Origin: Alistipes sp.
GTDB lineage: Bacteria; Bacteroidota; Bacteroidia; Bacteroidales; Rikenellaceae
Reading direction: 5' to 3'
Assembly: GCA_017504265.1 (NCBI GenBank)
Contig: JAFVRN010000003.1
Location: 1-54,045 of the forward strand
Length of the DNA stretch: 54,045 bases
Below the pieces are notes generated by a model. It saw nothing but the letters and a program-made list of their open reading frames with translations. It searched no databases and was not told the origin of the DNA. Shown piece by piece: positions 1-7,095 of the stretch. A program made the position numbers and the translations under genes. Each line of letters begins with the position of its first letter. Position 1 is the stretch's first letter.

Positions 1-315
1 ATTGCCGAGTTGAAGGCCTTGGATGCCGTATTTGGTGAGGGACTTAACAAGATAAGTATCTCATCGACAAAATCTATGACGGGACATCTTCTCGGAGCTG
101 CGGCAGCCATCGAGGCACTCGCCTGTATTATGGCAATCACGCGCAGCATAATCCCGCCGACAATAAATGTCGAGAACCTCGATCCTCAGCTTCGTGCCGA
201 TCTTGACCTCACATTGGGTAAGGCTAAGAGCCGTGAGGTGCGTGCTGCATTGAGCAACACATTTGGCTTTGGAGGTCATAACTCGACAGTCATCTTCCGC
301 CGTATTGCGGAGTAA
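1..315 (+). CDS. fabF: 3-oxoacyl-ACP synthase II, C-terminal part (partial)
   Basis: This is the C-terminal end of a beta-ketoacyl-ACP synthase, the condensing enzyme that extends acyl-ACP chains in fatty acid synthesis in the cytosol. The reading frame is open from base 1, so the gene begins outside the window. Two family motifs with the active-site histidines are visible: SMTGHLLGAA, and NTFGFGGHN near the end. The stop codon is at 313-315. It is followed after 23 bases by the RNase III gene. The fabF-rnc order is common in Bacteroidetes and suggests co-transcription. The catalytic cysteine lies upstream of the window, so FabF rather than FabB is inferred from the neighbourhood and the sequence feel of the C-terminus. 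Confidence 0.93.
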   Translation: MAELKALDAVFGEGLNKISISSTKSMTGHLLGAAAAIEALACIMAITRSIIPPTINVENLDPQLRADLDLTLGKAKSREVRAALSNTFGFGGHNSTVIFRRIAE

Positions 316-338
316 CCATAAAAAAAATAGTTCGGGCT

Positions 339-1142
339 GTGTCTATATATTCACTCTTGATGCGTCCTTTTCGTCGCCGTTTTGGTAGCGATAGGCAGTT
401 TTATGTCGCTATCGACGATATGTTTGGCTTTATTCCTCACAACATAGAGCTCTACAAGTTGGCTTTGATACATAAGTCGGCTTCGGTGGAGCTGGAGGAT
501 GGCAGCCACGTAAACAATGAGCGTCTTGAGTTTTTGGGAGATGCAGTTATCGAGAGTGTCACCTCGGACTACCTCTTCATAGAGTTTCCCGATCGTGATG
601 AGGGCTTTATGACGCAGGTGCGCTCGAAGATGGTATCACGTCAGTCGCTCAATCGTATAGCCTCGATAATAGGCCTTGATAAGCATGTCATCTCTATGGC
701 TGCCGGCAATGTGTCGCAGAAGCATATCTATGGCGATGCCTTCGAGGCGATGATAGGTGCTATCTATCTGGATATGGGATACGACTTTGTCAATAGGCTG
801 CTTATCAATGATATATATGGAAAATATATATCGTTGGACGAGGTGTTACAGTCCGAGACAGATTTCAAGAGCCGACTTATAGAGTGGTGTCAGAAGAATC
901 ACTACTCAATAGAGTTCCGTACGGGGCACGATGGTGCAACAGCATCGGCACACCCTACGTTCCACTCCACGGTATATGTGTCGGGTATAGCAGTCGGATA
1001 TGGTACGGGCGACTCGAAGAAGGAGGCCGAGCAGCAGGCTTCATACTCCGTATCGCAGTCATCCTCTATTGCCATTACCGATGAGAGCAGCGCACGTCTT
1101 TTGGATAAGATAGACAAAATGCGTAACGTGCCCAACTCATAA
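339..1142 (+). CDS. rnc: Ribonuclease III
   Basis: RNase III cuts double-stranded RNA, notably in rRNA precursor processing. The signature motif NNERLEFLGDAVIE is present around residue 60, carrying the metal-binding acidic residues, with a second acidic patch GDAFEAMIGAIYLD around residues 130-145. A C-terminal double-stranded RNA-binding domain follows at about residues 175-245, ending with the typical GDSKKEAEQQAS helix. The length of 267 residues is slightly above the usual 225-250 because of short tails at both ends. The start chosen is GTG at 339; an in-frame ATG at 360 is the alternative and would remove seven residues outside the conserved domain. No Shine-Dalgarno site is visible, which is usual here. 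Confidence 0.95.
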   Translation: MSIYSLLMRPFRRRFGSDRQFYVAIDDMFGFIPHNIELYKLALIHKSASVELEDGSHVNNERLEFLGDAVIESVTSDYLFIEFPDRDEGFMTQVRSKMVSRQSLNRIASIIGLDKHVISMAAGNVSQKHIYGDAFEAMIGAIYLDMGYDFVNRLLINDIYGKYISLDEVLQSETDFKSRLIEWCQKNHYSIEFRTGHDGATASAHPTFHSTVYVSGIAVGYGTGDSKKEAEQQASYSVSQSSSIAITDESSARLLDKIDKMRNVPNS

Positions 1143-1180
1143 ATTTTCAAAAGAGACTCGATTATTCTCCAAAAAATTGT

Positions 1181-1209
1181 AACTTCGTAGCAGAAAACTA
1201 CGAAGTTTT
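1181..1209 (+). terminator. Perfect hairpin abutting the radC start codon
   Basis: A 10-bp perfect inverted repeat (AACTTCGTAG at 1181-1190, CTACGAAGTT at 1198-1207, seven-base loop) ends in TTTT at 1206-1209, directly before the radC ATG at 1210. The shape fits a weak intrinsic terminator for rnc, or an RNA hairpin that buries the translation start region of radC. The stem is only 40 percent GC, so termination would be modest. A possible degenerate -7 element (TAACTTCG, 1180-1187) overlaps the left arm, but no matching -33 box is seen. Confidence 0.5.
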
Positions 1210-1866
1210 ATGCTTATGCGTAATGTTGTAAATAAGATCGTATCGCGTGGCGCGTCAGAGCTTAGCGACGAGGAGCTGTTGGCTCTTATCCTTGCCGATG
1301 ATATGGAGGCCGATCAGCCGCTGTTGCTTGCCTCGAAACTATTGGACGAGGTCAGCCTGTCGCAACTCGTCGATACGGACCATAGCCGACTGCGTATGAT
1401 GGCGGGTATGGGGCGTCTGCGTGCCTTGCGCCTGAAGGCTGCGGCAGAGTTGGGTCGCCGTACGGCCATCGCCGAGATAGGCAGGGTGGATATCATCAGC
1501 TCGGATAAAGATGTGGTGCGTATTATGGAACCACAACTCGGTGGGCTGTCGCACGAGGAGTGCTGGGCGATATATCTCGCCTCGTCGGGTAAGATATTGG
1601 ATAAGGTGCGTATAAGTCAGGGTGGTGTGCAGGCTACGGTGGTAGATTGCAAACTTATTGTCAGGCGAGCTTTGGAGCTGCTTGCCACGCAGATAGTCCT
1701 GGTACATAACCATCCGTCGGGAAGTGCCTGTCCCAGCCAGCAAGATAGGGATCTCACCGAGCGTGTGTCGTCGGCGACACGTCTCTTCGATATATGTTTC
1801 GTAGACCATATCATCATCGCCCGTGGCGAACATTACAGCTTCAGGGCAATGGGCGAGCTTCATTAG
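1210..1866 (+). CDS. radC: RadC-family JAMM/MPN+ protein
   Basis: RadC-family protein of 218 residues. The N-terminal helix-hairpin-helix-like region contains GASELSDEELLALIL (residues about 14-28), as in the UPF0758 family. The C-terminal JAMM metalloprotease-like domain carries the metal motif HNHPSG followed nine residues on by an aspartate (QQDRDLT), around residues 162-180. Despite the name, a role in DNA repair is not established for the family; the molecular function is uncertain. ATG at 1210 is preceded by a perfect hairpin rather than a ribosome binding site; a second in-frame ATG lies at 1216. The gene is followed by the glyS promoter. Confidence 0.92.
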   Translation: MLMRNVVNKIVSRGASELSDEELLALILADDMEADQPLLLASKLLDEVSLSQLVDTDHSRLRMMAGMGRLRALRLKAAAELGRRTAIAEIGRVDIISSDKDVVRIMEPQLGGLSHEECWAIYLASSGKILDKVRISQGGVQATVVDCKLIVRRALELLATQIVLVHNHPSGSACPSQQDRDLTERVSSATRLFDICFVDHIIIARGEHYSFRAMGELH

Positions 1867-1897
1867 TTTGAAAATTTGGCAAAAAGTTGTATCTTTG
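1867..1897 (+). promoter_or_regulatory. Consensus Bacteroidetes promoter for glyS
   Basis: A -33 box TTTG at 1867-1870 is followed by a 19-base spacer and a perfect -7 box TATCTTTG at 1890-1897. This matches the known Bacteroides sigma-ABfr consensus (TTTG, 19-21 bases, TAnnTTTG). Transcription should start near 1903, giving a leader of about 60 bases before the glyS ATG at 1965. The promoter begins immediately after the radC stop codon. Confidence 0.85.
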
Positions 1898-1964
1898 CAT
1901 CTAATTATGCCCGTAGTGAGGCATACGTGAATCCGGCATAGAAAAAATGATAATAAGATAGATT

Positions 1965-3512
1965 ATGACACAGGAAGAACTCTTCAAAAAACTTATCGCT
2001 CACTGCAAGGAGTATGGCTTTATCTTTCCTTCGAGCGAGATTTACGATGGCCTTGGTGCTGTCTACGATTACGGCCAGAATGGCGTGGAGTTGAAGAATA
2101 ACATCAAGCGTTATTGGTGGGATGCTATGGTCAAACTCAACGAGAATATCGTGGGTATCGACGCTGCAATATTTATGCACCCCAAGACATGGGAGGCATC
2201 GGGCCACGTGGGAGCATTCAACGATCCGCTTATCGACAACAAAGACTCTAAGAAGCGCTACCGTGCCGATGTTTTGGTTGAGGATTGGTTGGCCAAGCAG
2301 CAGGAGAAGATAGATAAGGAGGTGGAGAAGGCGCGTAAGCGTTTTGGCGAGAAGTTCGACGAGGCACAGTATCTTGCTACATCGCCTCGTGTCTTGGATA
2401 TCAAGGCCAAGATGGATGCTGTACACGCCCGTTTTGCGGAGGCTCTCAACGACAATAATCTCGAAGAGCTGAAACAGATAATTCTGGACTGCGAGATAGT
2501 ATGCCCTATATCAGGTACTCGTAACTGGACGGATGTACGTCAGTTCAACCTTATGTTCTCTACGCAGATGGGCTCTACGGCCGATGGTGCAAGCACCATA
2601 TATCTGCGTCCTGAGACTGCACAGGGTATCTTCGTGAACTTCCTCAATGTACAGAAGACCGGCCGTATGAAGCTGCCTTTCGGTATTGCTCAGATAGGCA
2701 AGGCCTTCCGTAACGAAATCGTGGCACGTCAGTTTATCTTCCGTATGCGAGAGTTCGAGCAGATGGAGATGCAGTTCTTCGTACAGCCTGGAACAGAGAT
2801 GGAGTGGTGGAAGAGGTGGAAGGATACACGTATGGCATGGCACCGCGCTTTGGGCTTTGGTGACCACAACTATCGTTTCCACGACCATGATAAGCTGGCA
2901 CACTATGCCAATGCTGCCACCGACGTTGAGTTTAACTTCCCATTCGGCTTCAAGGAGGTGGAGGGTATCCACTCGCGTACCGACTTCGACCTGGGTCGCC
3001 ATCAGGAGTACTCCGGTAAGAAGATACAGTATTTCGATACGGAGCGTGGCGAGAGCTATGTGCCATATGTTGTCGAGACCTCGATTGGTGTAGACCGTAT
3101 GTTCTTGCAGATTATGTCGGCGGCATATTGTGAGCAGAAGCTCGAAAATGGCGAGGAGCGTGTGGTATTGCGTATCCCGGCACAGCTCGCGCCAACAAAG
3201 GTTGCCGTAATGCCTTTGGTTAAGAAGGATGGCCTACCCGAGGTGGCACGCCAGATTATCGACGACTTGAAGTATGACTATGTTGTAGCCTACGACGAGA
3301 AGGACTCTATCGGTAAGCGTTACCGTCGTCAGGATGCCATAGGTACACCTTTCTGCGTTACCGTAGACCACCAAACATTGGAGGATGGTACAGTTACGGT
3401 ACGTCACCGTGACTCTATGGAGCAGGAGCGTGTGGCAATTGCCGAGTTGCGCCGTATGGTAGACGAGGAGGTATCATTCCGCAAGTTGTTCCAGAAGATA
3501 CAGCAGGCATAG
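1965..3512 (+). CDS. glyS: Glycine--tRNA ligase (dimeric type)
   Basis: Charges tRNA-Gly with glycine in the cytosol. At 515 residues it is the single-chain, eukaryote/archaea-like alpha2 GlyRS rather than the two-gene alpha2beta2 enzyme. The class II core is visible: YLRPETAQGIFVNF (about residues 215-228), the FRNEI motif 2, the FIFRMREFEQMEMQFF segment, and motif 3 ETSIGVDRMFL near residue 375. The C-terminal anticodon-binding domain begins around LRIPAQLAPTKVAVMPL. A strong consensus promoter lies upstream. The first downstream gene is a tiny membrane ORF six bases away. Confidence 0.97.
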   Translation: MTQEELFKKLIAHCKEYGFIFPSSEIYDGLGAVYDYGQNGVELKNNIKRYWWDAMVKLNENIVGIDAAIFMHPKTWEASGHVGAFNDPLIDNKDSKKRYRADVLVEDWLAKQQEKIDKEVEKARKRFGEKFDEAQYLATSPRVLDIKAKMDAVHARFAEALNDNNLEELKQIILDCEIVCPISGTRNWTDVRQFNLMFSTQMGSTADGASTIYLRPETAQGIFVNFLNVQKTGRMKLPFGIAQIGKAFRNEIVARQFIFRMREFEQMEMQFFVQPGTEMEWWKRWKDTRMAWHRALGFGDHNYRFHDHDKLAHYANAATDVEFNFPFGFKEVEGIHSRTDFDLGRHQEYSGKKIQYFDTERGESYVPYVVETSIGVDRMFLQIMSAAYCEQKLENGEERVVLRIPAQLAPTKVAVMPLVKKDGLPEVARQIIDDLKYDYVVAYDEKDSIGKRYRRQDAIGTPFCVTVDHQTLEDGTVTVRHRDSMEQERVAIAELRRMVDEEVSFRKLFQKIQQA

Positions 3513-3517
3513 TGGCT

Positions 3518-3625
3518 ATGACTAAGACGAAGTATCGCCCGATGTGGGTTCGTATTGTCCTAATCTTAGCGCTCTGTTTTGCTGTGGGATTTGCCATCGG
3601 TTACCTTATAAGCTTTGCGCTATAA
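3518..3625 (+). CDS. Small single-span membrane peptide (35 aa)
   Basis: A 35-codon ORF lies in the gap between glyS and ruvX. It begins with ATG at 3518, five bases after the glyS stop, and ends one base before the ruvX ATG. The product has a basic N-terminus (MTKTKYRPMWVR) followed by a hydrophobic stretch IVLILALCFAVGFAIGYL, consistent with one transmembrane helix with its N-terminus inside. The tight packing between two housekeeping genes and the clean topology favour a real gene, but no function can be assigned and no family was recognised. Confidence 0.6.
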   Translation: MTKTKYRPMWVRIVLILALCFAVGFAIGYLISFAL

Positions 3626-3626
3626 T

Positions 3627-4043
3627 ATGGCACGCCTTATCGCCATAGACTATGGCACGAAGCGTACGGGGTTGGCTGTCACCGATCCGCTTGGTATCAT
3701 CGCCTCGCCATTGGAGACCGTTGATACCAAGCAGTTGGAACGATACCTTGCCGACTACTTCGCACGTGAGGAGGTATCGACAATTGTTGTCGGCTATCCA
3801 CGTCAGATGAGTGGTGCTCCATCAGAGACTATGCGTTACATTGAGCCGCTTATGGGTCGTCTGCGTCACGCCTATCCCGATAAGCGTGTCGTGCCCTACG
3901 ACGAGCGTTTCACCTCGGTTTTGGCGCAACGTACAATACGCGAGAGCGGTATAGGCAAGATGGCACGCAGAGATAAAACGCTGGTAGATAAAATATCGGC
4001 AGCGATAATACTGCAAGACTATATGTCGTCGTTAAATATGTAA
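3627..4043 (+). CDS. ruvX: Putative pre-16S rRNA nuclease (YqgF/RuvX)
   Basis: YqgF-family RNase H-fold nuclease, 138 residues, implicated in maturation of the 16S rRNA 5' end. The first beta strand ARLIAIDYGTKRTGLAV carries the conserved aspartate and glycines. VVGYPRQMSG and the YDERFTS motif (about residue 92) with its catalytic acidic residues follow, and a C-terminal DKISAAIILQDY segment matches the family end. I place the start at ATG 3627, which gives the typical MARLIAIDYG beginning; a longer start twelve bases upstream would overlap the preceding small ORF. It is packed with the small membrane gene and def. Confidence 0.92.
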   Translation: MARLIAIDYGTKRTGLAVTDPLGIIASPLETVDTKQLERYLADYFAREEVSTIVVGYPRQMSGAPSETMRYIEPLMGRLRHAYPDKRVVPYDERFTSVLAQRTIRESGIGKMARRDKTLVDKISAAIILQDYMSSLNM

Positions 4044-4061
4044 ACCTTAATAATGCTGAGT

Positions 4062-4610
4062 ATGATATACCCAATAGTAATATATGGTTCGCAGATACTG
4101 CGCAATAAGTCGGAGAATATAACCCCTGATTATCCCGACTTTAAGAAGCTCGTCGAGGATATGTTTCTCACGCTCGATGAGGCTGAGGGTGTTGGTCTTG
4201 CTGCACCACAGATAGGCAAAAATATACGTATGTTCATCGTCGATTGTACTCCCTGGGGAGAGGAAGATCCAACACTAGCCGACTATCGCAAGGTCTTTGT
4301 AAATCCCGAGATATACGAGAGTTCGGAGGAGACATCTCTGTTCGAGGAGGGATGCTTATCTCTGCCCGGACTGCACGAGAATGTACGTCGCCCCGTTACT
4401 ATTAAGATGCGATACCTCGACGAGAACTTCGTGGAGCACGATGAGGAGTTTACGGGTAAGCCTGCACGTGTAATACAGCATGAGTACGACCATATCGAGG
4501 GCCGTGTCTTTACCGACCACCTTGTACCCCTGCGTCGTAACCTCATCAAAAACAAACTGCAAAAGATGGCACGAGGCTCATACCGTGCCGCGTATAAGAC
4601 TAAGCGATAG
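4062..4610 (+). CDS. def: Peptide deformylase
   Basis: Removes the formyl group from the N-terminal methionine of new proteins. All three signature motifs are present: GVGLAAPQIG, EGCLSLPG (with the metal-binding cysteine) and QHEYDHIEG (HExxH-type metal site). The length of 182 residues is normal. I choose ATG 4062 (MIYPIVIYGSQILR), which matches how relatives begin; an ATG three codons upstream at 4053 is also in frame. The CLSLP version of motif 2 is a mild variant of the usual CLS(I/V)P. A strong terminator follows at 4644-4674, so def closes the operon that starts at glyS. Confidence 0.95.
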   Translation: MIYPIVIYGSQILRNKSENITPDYPDFKKLVEDMFLTLDEAEGVGLAAPQIGKNIRMFIVDCTPWGEEDPTLADYRKVFVNPEIYESSEETSLFEEGCLSLPGLHENVRRPVTIKMRYLDENFVEHDEEFTGKPARVIQHEYDHIEGRVFTDHLVPLRRNLIKNKLQKMARGSYRAAYKTKR

Positions 4611-4643
4611 CTTATGCCTTTATATACAGTGAATTGTTTATTG

Positions 4644-4674
4644 GCTGAAGCAGATTATGGCTTCAGCTTTTTTT
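4644..4674 (+). terminator. Rho-independent terminator after def
   Basis: GCTGAAGC (4644-4651) and GCTTCAGC (4660-4667) form a perfect 8-bp stem with an eight-base loop, directly followed by seven T residues (4668-4674). This is a textbook intrinsic terminator for the glyS-ruvX-def unit. Confidence 0.9.
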
Positions 4675-4760
4675 ATATATACCACCCATGAAACATAATG
4701 GCACATAATTTACATATATGCAGATTATATGAAATAAAATGCGTGTTTTGTTGAATTTAT

Positions 4761-4792
4761 ATTGGAAATTTGAGATAAATGTCTTATATTTG
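4761..4792 (+). promoter_or_regulatory. Promoter of the small outer membrane barrel gene
   Basis: A perfect -7 element TATATTTG lies at 4785-4792, with a near-consensus ATTG -33 box at 4761-4764 (20-base spacer). The start would be near 4798, giving an AT-rich leader of roughly 40 bases before the ATG at 4840. Confidence 0.7.
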
Positions 4793-4839
4793 TACTATCT
4801 AATTTCAAGATAACAACTAACTAATTAAATAATCAGCGT

Positions 4840-5316
4840 ATGAAAAAATTTTTACTTCTTGTTGCTGTAACATTGTTTGCAACATCTGCTTTCGCTCAGG
4901 ATTATAAGAACTCTATCGGTCTTCGTCTTGGTTACGGTGCCGAGGTTCAGTACGAGCGTCACTTCTCAGCTGAGAACTATTTGGAGGTTAATGCCGGTCT
5001 ATATGGCTTTGGTAACTCATTCTCAGCAAATGCTACCTACAACTGGAACTGCTTCGAGTGGGATTGGACTCCTAATGCCGGTACATGGTTCCTATCTGCT
5101 GGTGTCGGTGGTAGCCTTGGTACTTGGGGTTATCAGAAGGATGGTAGCAATAAGCTCGGTTTCCAGGTTGGTGTAACAGGTGATGTAGCATTCGGTATCC
5201 GTTTCAACAAGCCTGTAACATTGTCTTTGGACTACCGCCCAACAATCTACTTCTTGCATAACGCATGGGGTTCAGGTTTTTATGGTGTTGGTTTGACTTG
5301 TACCTACAACTTCTAA
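4840..5316 (+). CDS. Small outer-membrane beta-barrel protein
   Basis: A 158-residue exported protein. A clear signal peptide MKKFLLLVAVTLFATSAFA is followed by QD, a standard signal peptidase I site. The rest alternates polar and aromatic residues (YKNSIGLRLGYGAEVQYERHF; SLDYRPTIYFLH) and ends in YNF, the aromatic C-terminus typical of barrels inserted by the BAM machinery. It resembles the small OmpA/OmpX-like 'porin family' proteins of Bacteroidetes; eight strands would fit its size. It has its own promoter and terminator-like structured element, so it is monocistronic. Function unknown. Confidence 0.8.
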   Translation: MKKFLLLVAVTLFATSAFAQDYKNSIGLRLGYGAEVQYERHFSAENYLEVNAGLYGFGNSFSANATYNWNCFEWDWTPNAGTWFLSAGVGGSLGTWGYQKDGSNKLGFQVGVTGDVAFGIRFNKPVTLSLDYRPTIYFLHNAWGSGFYGVGLTCTYNF

Positions 5317-5318
5317 AG

Positions 5319-5406
5319 TTTTGTGATAGCGGCGCATCTGTCGCACCTTAGTTGTTGGCTCGAATGGAGTGTACGTGAAGTACTATCCATCCGAGCCAAC
5401 TTTTTT
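5319..5406 (+). repeat. Structured element copy A / terminator after the barrel gene
   Basis: The sequence begins three bases after the stop codon with TTTTGTGATAGCGGCGCAT. It then forms a long hairpin: GTTGGCTCG (5354-5362) pairs with CGAGCCAAC (5392-5400), broken by an A/C mismatch, then ATGGA with TCCAT, then GTAC/GTAC around a GTGAA loop. A T6 run follows at 5401-5406, so this copy should terminate transcription. The same architecture recurs at 25110 and 25253 with different stem sequences but a shared tip (CGAATGG, TACGT, CCATCCG). Confidence 0.75.
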
Positions 5407-5487
5407 CCGTACAAGACAAATTGCAAACCAGAAGAGTCATTACTCCTCTCTGCTCTATTTGTGCGGTGAGTTTATGTGGCGTTTGCT

Positions 5488-6384
5488 CTACTTGTTGCCG
5501 TTTAATATGCCTCGCGAGATATGGTAGCGCATACGAAGCAGGTAGCAAGACTGTATGGGGCGATGCACGAGGCACAGTAGAAGCGTTGCCACCCACTTAA
5601 ACGCCTCGAAGATATATAGACTTAGCAGACGATGGTGTAGCTCGGCACGGCTACGTTGGCTTACACCCGTATTATATGCCAAGCGGCAGAAATAATCCTT
5701 ATTCAGCTTCTCGCTGCCGATGATATGATACATAACGGCCTTAGGCACATAGTAACATCTCATGGCGTGTGCACTAAGTCGCTCGAACAGGTCGCTCTCC
5801 TCGCCGCCGATAAGACGCTTGCCATTGCGGCCAAGCAGCGGGTTGAACTTTCCCACCAGCTCGAGGGCCTCTCGTCGTATGGCCATATTGCCACCACCCG
5901 GGATGCGGTGCGAGGGGAAGAGACGTATGCGCTCTCCGAAGTACATAGGGTTGGCTATGGGTTGCTCCGTATAGTGTGACATCCAGCGAGGACGACCCTC
6001 GGGGTACTCCGCGATGATAGGGCCTCCGGCAGAGATAGCATCAGGATAGTTTTCGAAAAGTTCTATGTAGCCGCCAACGAAATCTTCGGCAATACGTTCG
6101 TCATCGTCGATAAAGGCGATGACATTGCCCTTAGCCCGCTCGATAGCGGCATTACGGGCATGCGATAGTCCCTGTTGTGGCTCGAAGTGATATGTGATGT
6201 TTAGCTCGGGATGTGAGGAGATAAACTGCTCCACGCGCTCACGGGTGTTATCCGTAGAGTTGTTATCCACAACGATACACTCCCACCTATGATAGGATGC
6301 ACGTTGCAAGGCAACCGATGCAAGAGTTGTCATAAGCTGTTCGGCACGATTATACGTGGCTATGGCGAGCGATAGATATATCAT
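5488..6384 (-). CDS. Glycosyltransferase family 2 protein
   Basis: A 298-residue GT-A fold glycosyltransferase that should transfer a sugar from a nucleotide-sugar donor onto a glycan or lipid acceptor at the inner face of the membrane. The start MIYLSLAIATYNRAEQL is typical of GT2, followed by VVDNNSTDNT and the metal-binding aspartates in AFIDDDE (D93-D95). GGEESDLFERL around residue 195 is the region that usually supplies the catalytic acid. The C-terminus has a hydrophobic patch (WVATLLLCLV) that could anchor it at the membrane. Acceptor unknown. The upstream -7 box lies only four bases from the start codon. Confidence 0.85.
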   Translation of the reverse strand: MIYLSLAIATYNRAEQLMTTLASVALQRASYHRWECIVVDNNSTDNTRERVEQFISSHPELNITYHFEPQQGLSHARNAAIERAKGNVIAFIDDDERIAEDFVGGYIELFENYPDAISAGGPIIAEYPEGRPRWMSHYTEQPIANPMYFGERIRLFPSHRIPGGGNMAIRREALELVGKFNPLLGRNGKRLIGGEESDLFERLSAHAMRCYYVPKAVMYHIIGSEKLNKDYFCRLAYNTGVSQRSRAELHHRLLSLYIFEAFKWVATLLLCLVHRPIQSCYLLRMRYHISRGILNGNK

Positions 6385-6388
6385 AGTG

Positions 6389-6425
6389 CAAAGTTATGTT
6401 TTTTTTCGATTATTTTGTACCTTTG
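6389..6425. promoter_or_regulatory. Divergent promoters with (near-)leaderless starts
   Basis: On the minus strand TAACTTTG (6396 down to 6389) is a perfect -7 element lying four bases before the glycosyltransferase ATG (6384). On the plus strand TACCTTTG (6418-6425), with a TATG -33-like box at 6395-6398 and a 19-base spacer, lies four bases before the HAD phosphatase ATG (6430). Because transcription starts about five to seven bases past TTTG, both mRNAs would start at or inside the start codon. The two promoters overlap, so they may interfere with each other. Confidence 0.65.
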
Positions 6426-6429
6426 CTAT

Positions 6430-7095
6430 ATGAAATATGACCTTATAATATTTGATTTGGACGGCACGCTGCTAAATACGATAGGAGACTTAGCGGCATC
6501 GGTCGATTATGTTATGCGTAGTCGCTCTCTGCCGGAGCATACCGACGAGGAGTATCGGCGTATGGTTGGTGGTGGCATCAAGCGACTGGTGGAGAGAGCA
6601 CTGCCTCGACATCTTGCCGAGGATGAGGCCTATGTCGAGGAGTGCGTATGGGAGTTTCGTCGCTACTATGTCGATAACATCGACCGCTATACCGTGCCCT
6701 ACGAGGGTATACCCGAGTTATTGCACGATTTACGTGAGGCCGGCATTGCGGTTGCTGTGGCCTCGAACAAGTTTCAACATGGTACCGAGCGACTTATCTC
6801 GAAGTTCTTCTCCGATGTGGACTTTATCGCTGTCGAGGGCAATAGAGAGGGCGCTCCGCTGAAGCCCGATCCACAGGTTGTCGAGGGCATCATTGCACGT
6901 GCTGCCGTGGATAAGGCTCGTGTAATAATGGTCGGAGATTCGGGTATAGATATACGCACGGCACACTCTGCGGGCATCGATGTTGTGGGCGTAGCATGGG
7001 GCTTCCGCTATGCCGAGGAGCTATACGAGGCGGGTGCAGAGCGTGTGGTAGCGCATATCGAGGAGTTGCGTGATATTCTCCTTAAAGAGGACTAA
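6430..7095 (+). CDS. HAD-family phosphatase, phosphoglycolate phosphatase-like
   Basis: A 221-residue haloacid dehalogenase hydrolase with an alpha-helical cap. Motif I is FDLDGTLLNT (nucleophile and acid aspartates), motif II is the VASNK segment, motif III the lysine in PLKPDPQ, and motif IV MVGDSGIDIRTA. The arrangement matches Gph/PgmB-type enzymes that hydrolyse small phosphometabolites; the substrate is not readable from sequence. ATG 6430 is preferred over an in-frame TTG at 6415, because it gives a standard KYDLIIFDLDGT beginning and the TTG lies within the promoter. The gene ends overlapping the convergent regulator gene by three bases. Confidence 0.88.
   Translation: MKYDLIIFDLDGTLLNTIGDLAASVDYVMRSRSLPEHTDEEYRRMVGGGIKRLVERALPRHLAEDEAYVEECVWEFRRYYVDNIDRYTVPYEGIPELLHDLREAGIAVAVASNKFQHGTERLISKFFSDVDFIAVEGNREGAPLKPDPQVVEGIIARAAVDKARVIMVGDSGIDIRTAHSAGIDVVGVAWGFRYAEELYEAGAERVVAHIEELRDILLKED

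Noticed and set aside
1339-1863. 174-codon minus-strand frame opposite radC
   Set aside because: It is the antisense shadow of a clear RadC gene and shows no domain of its own.
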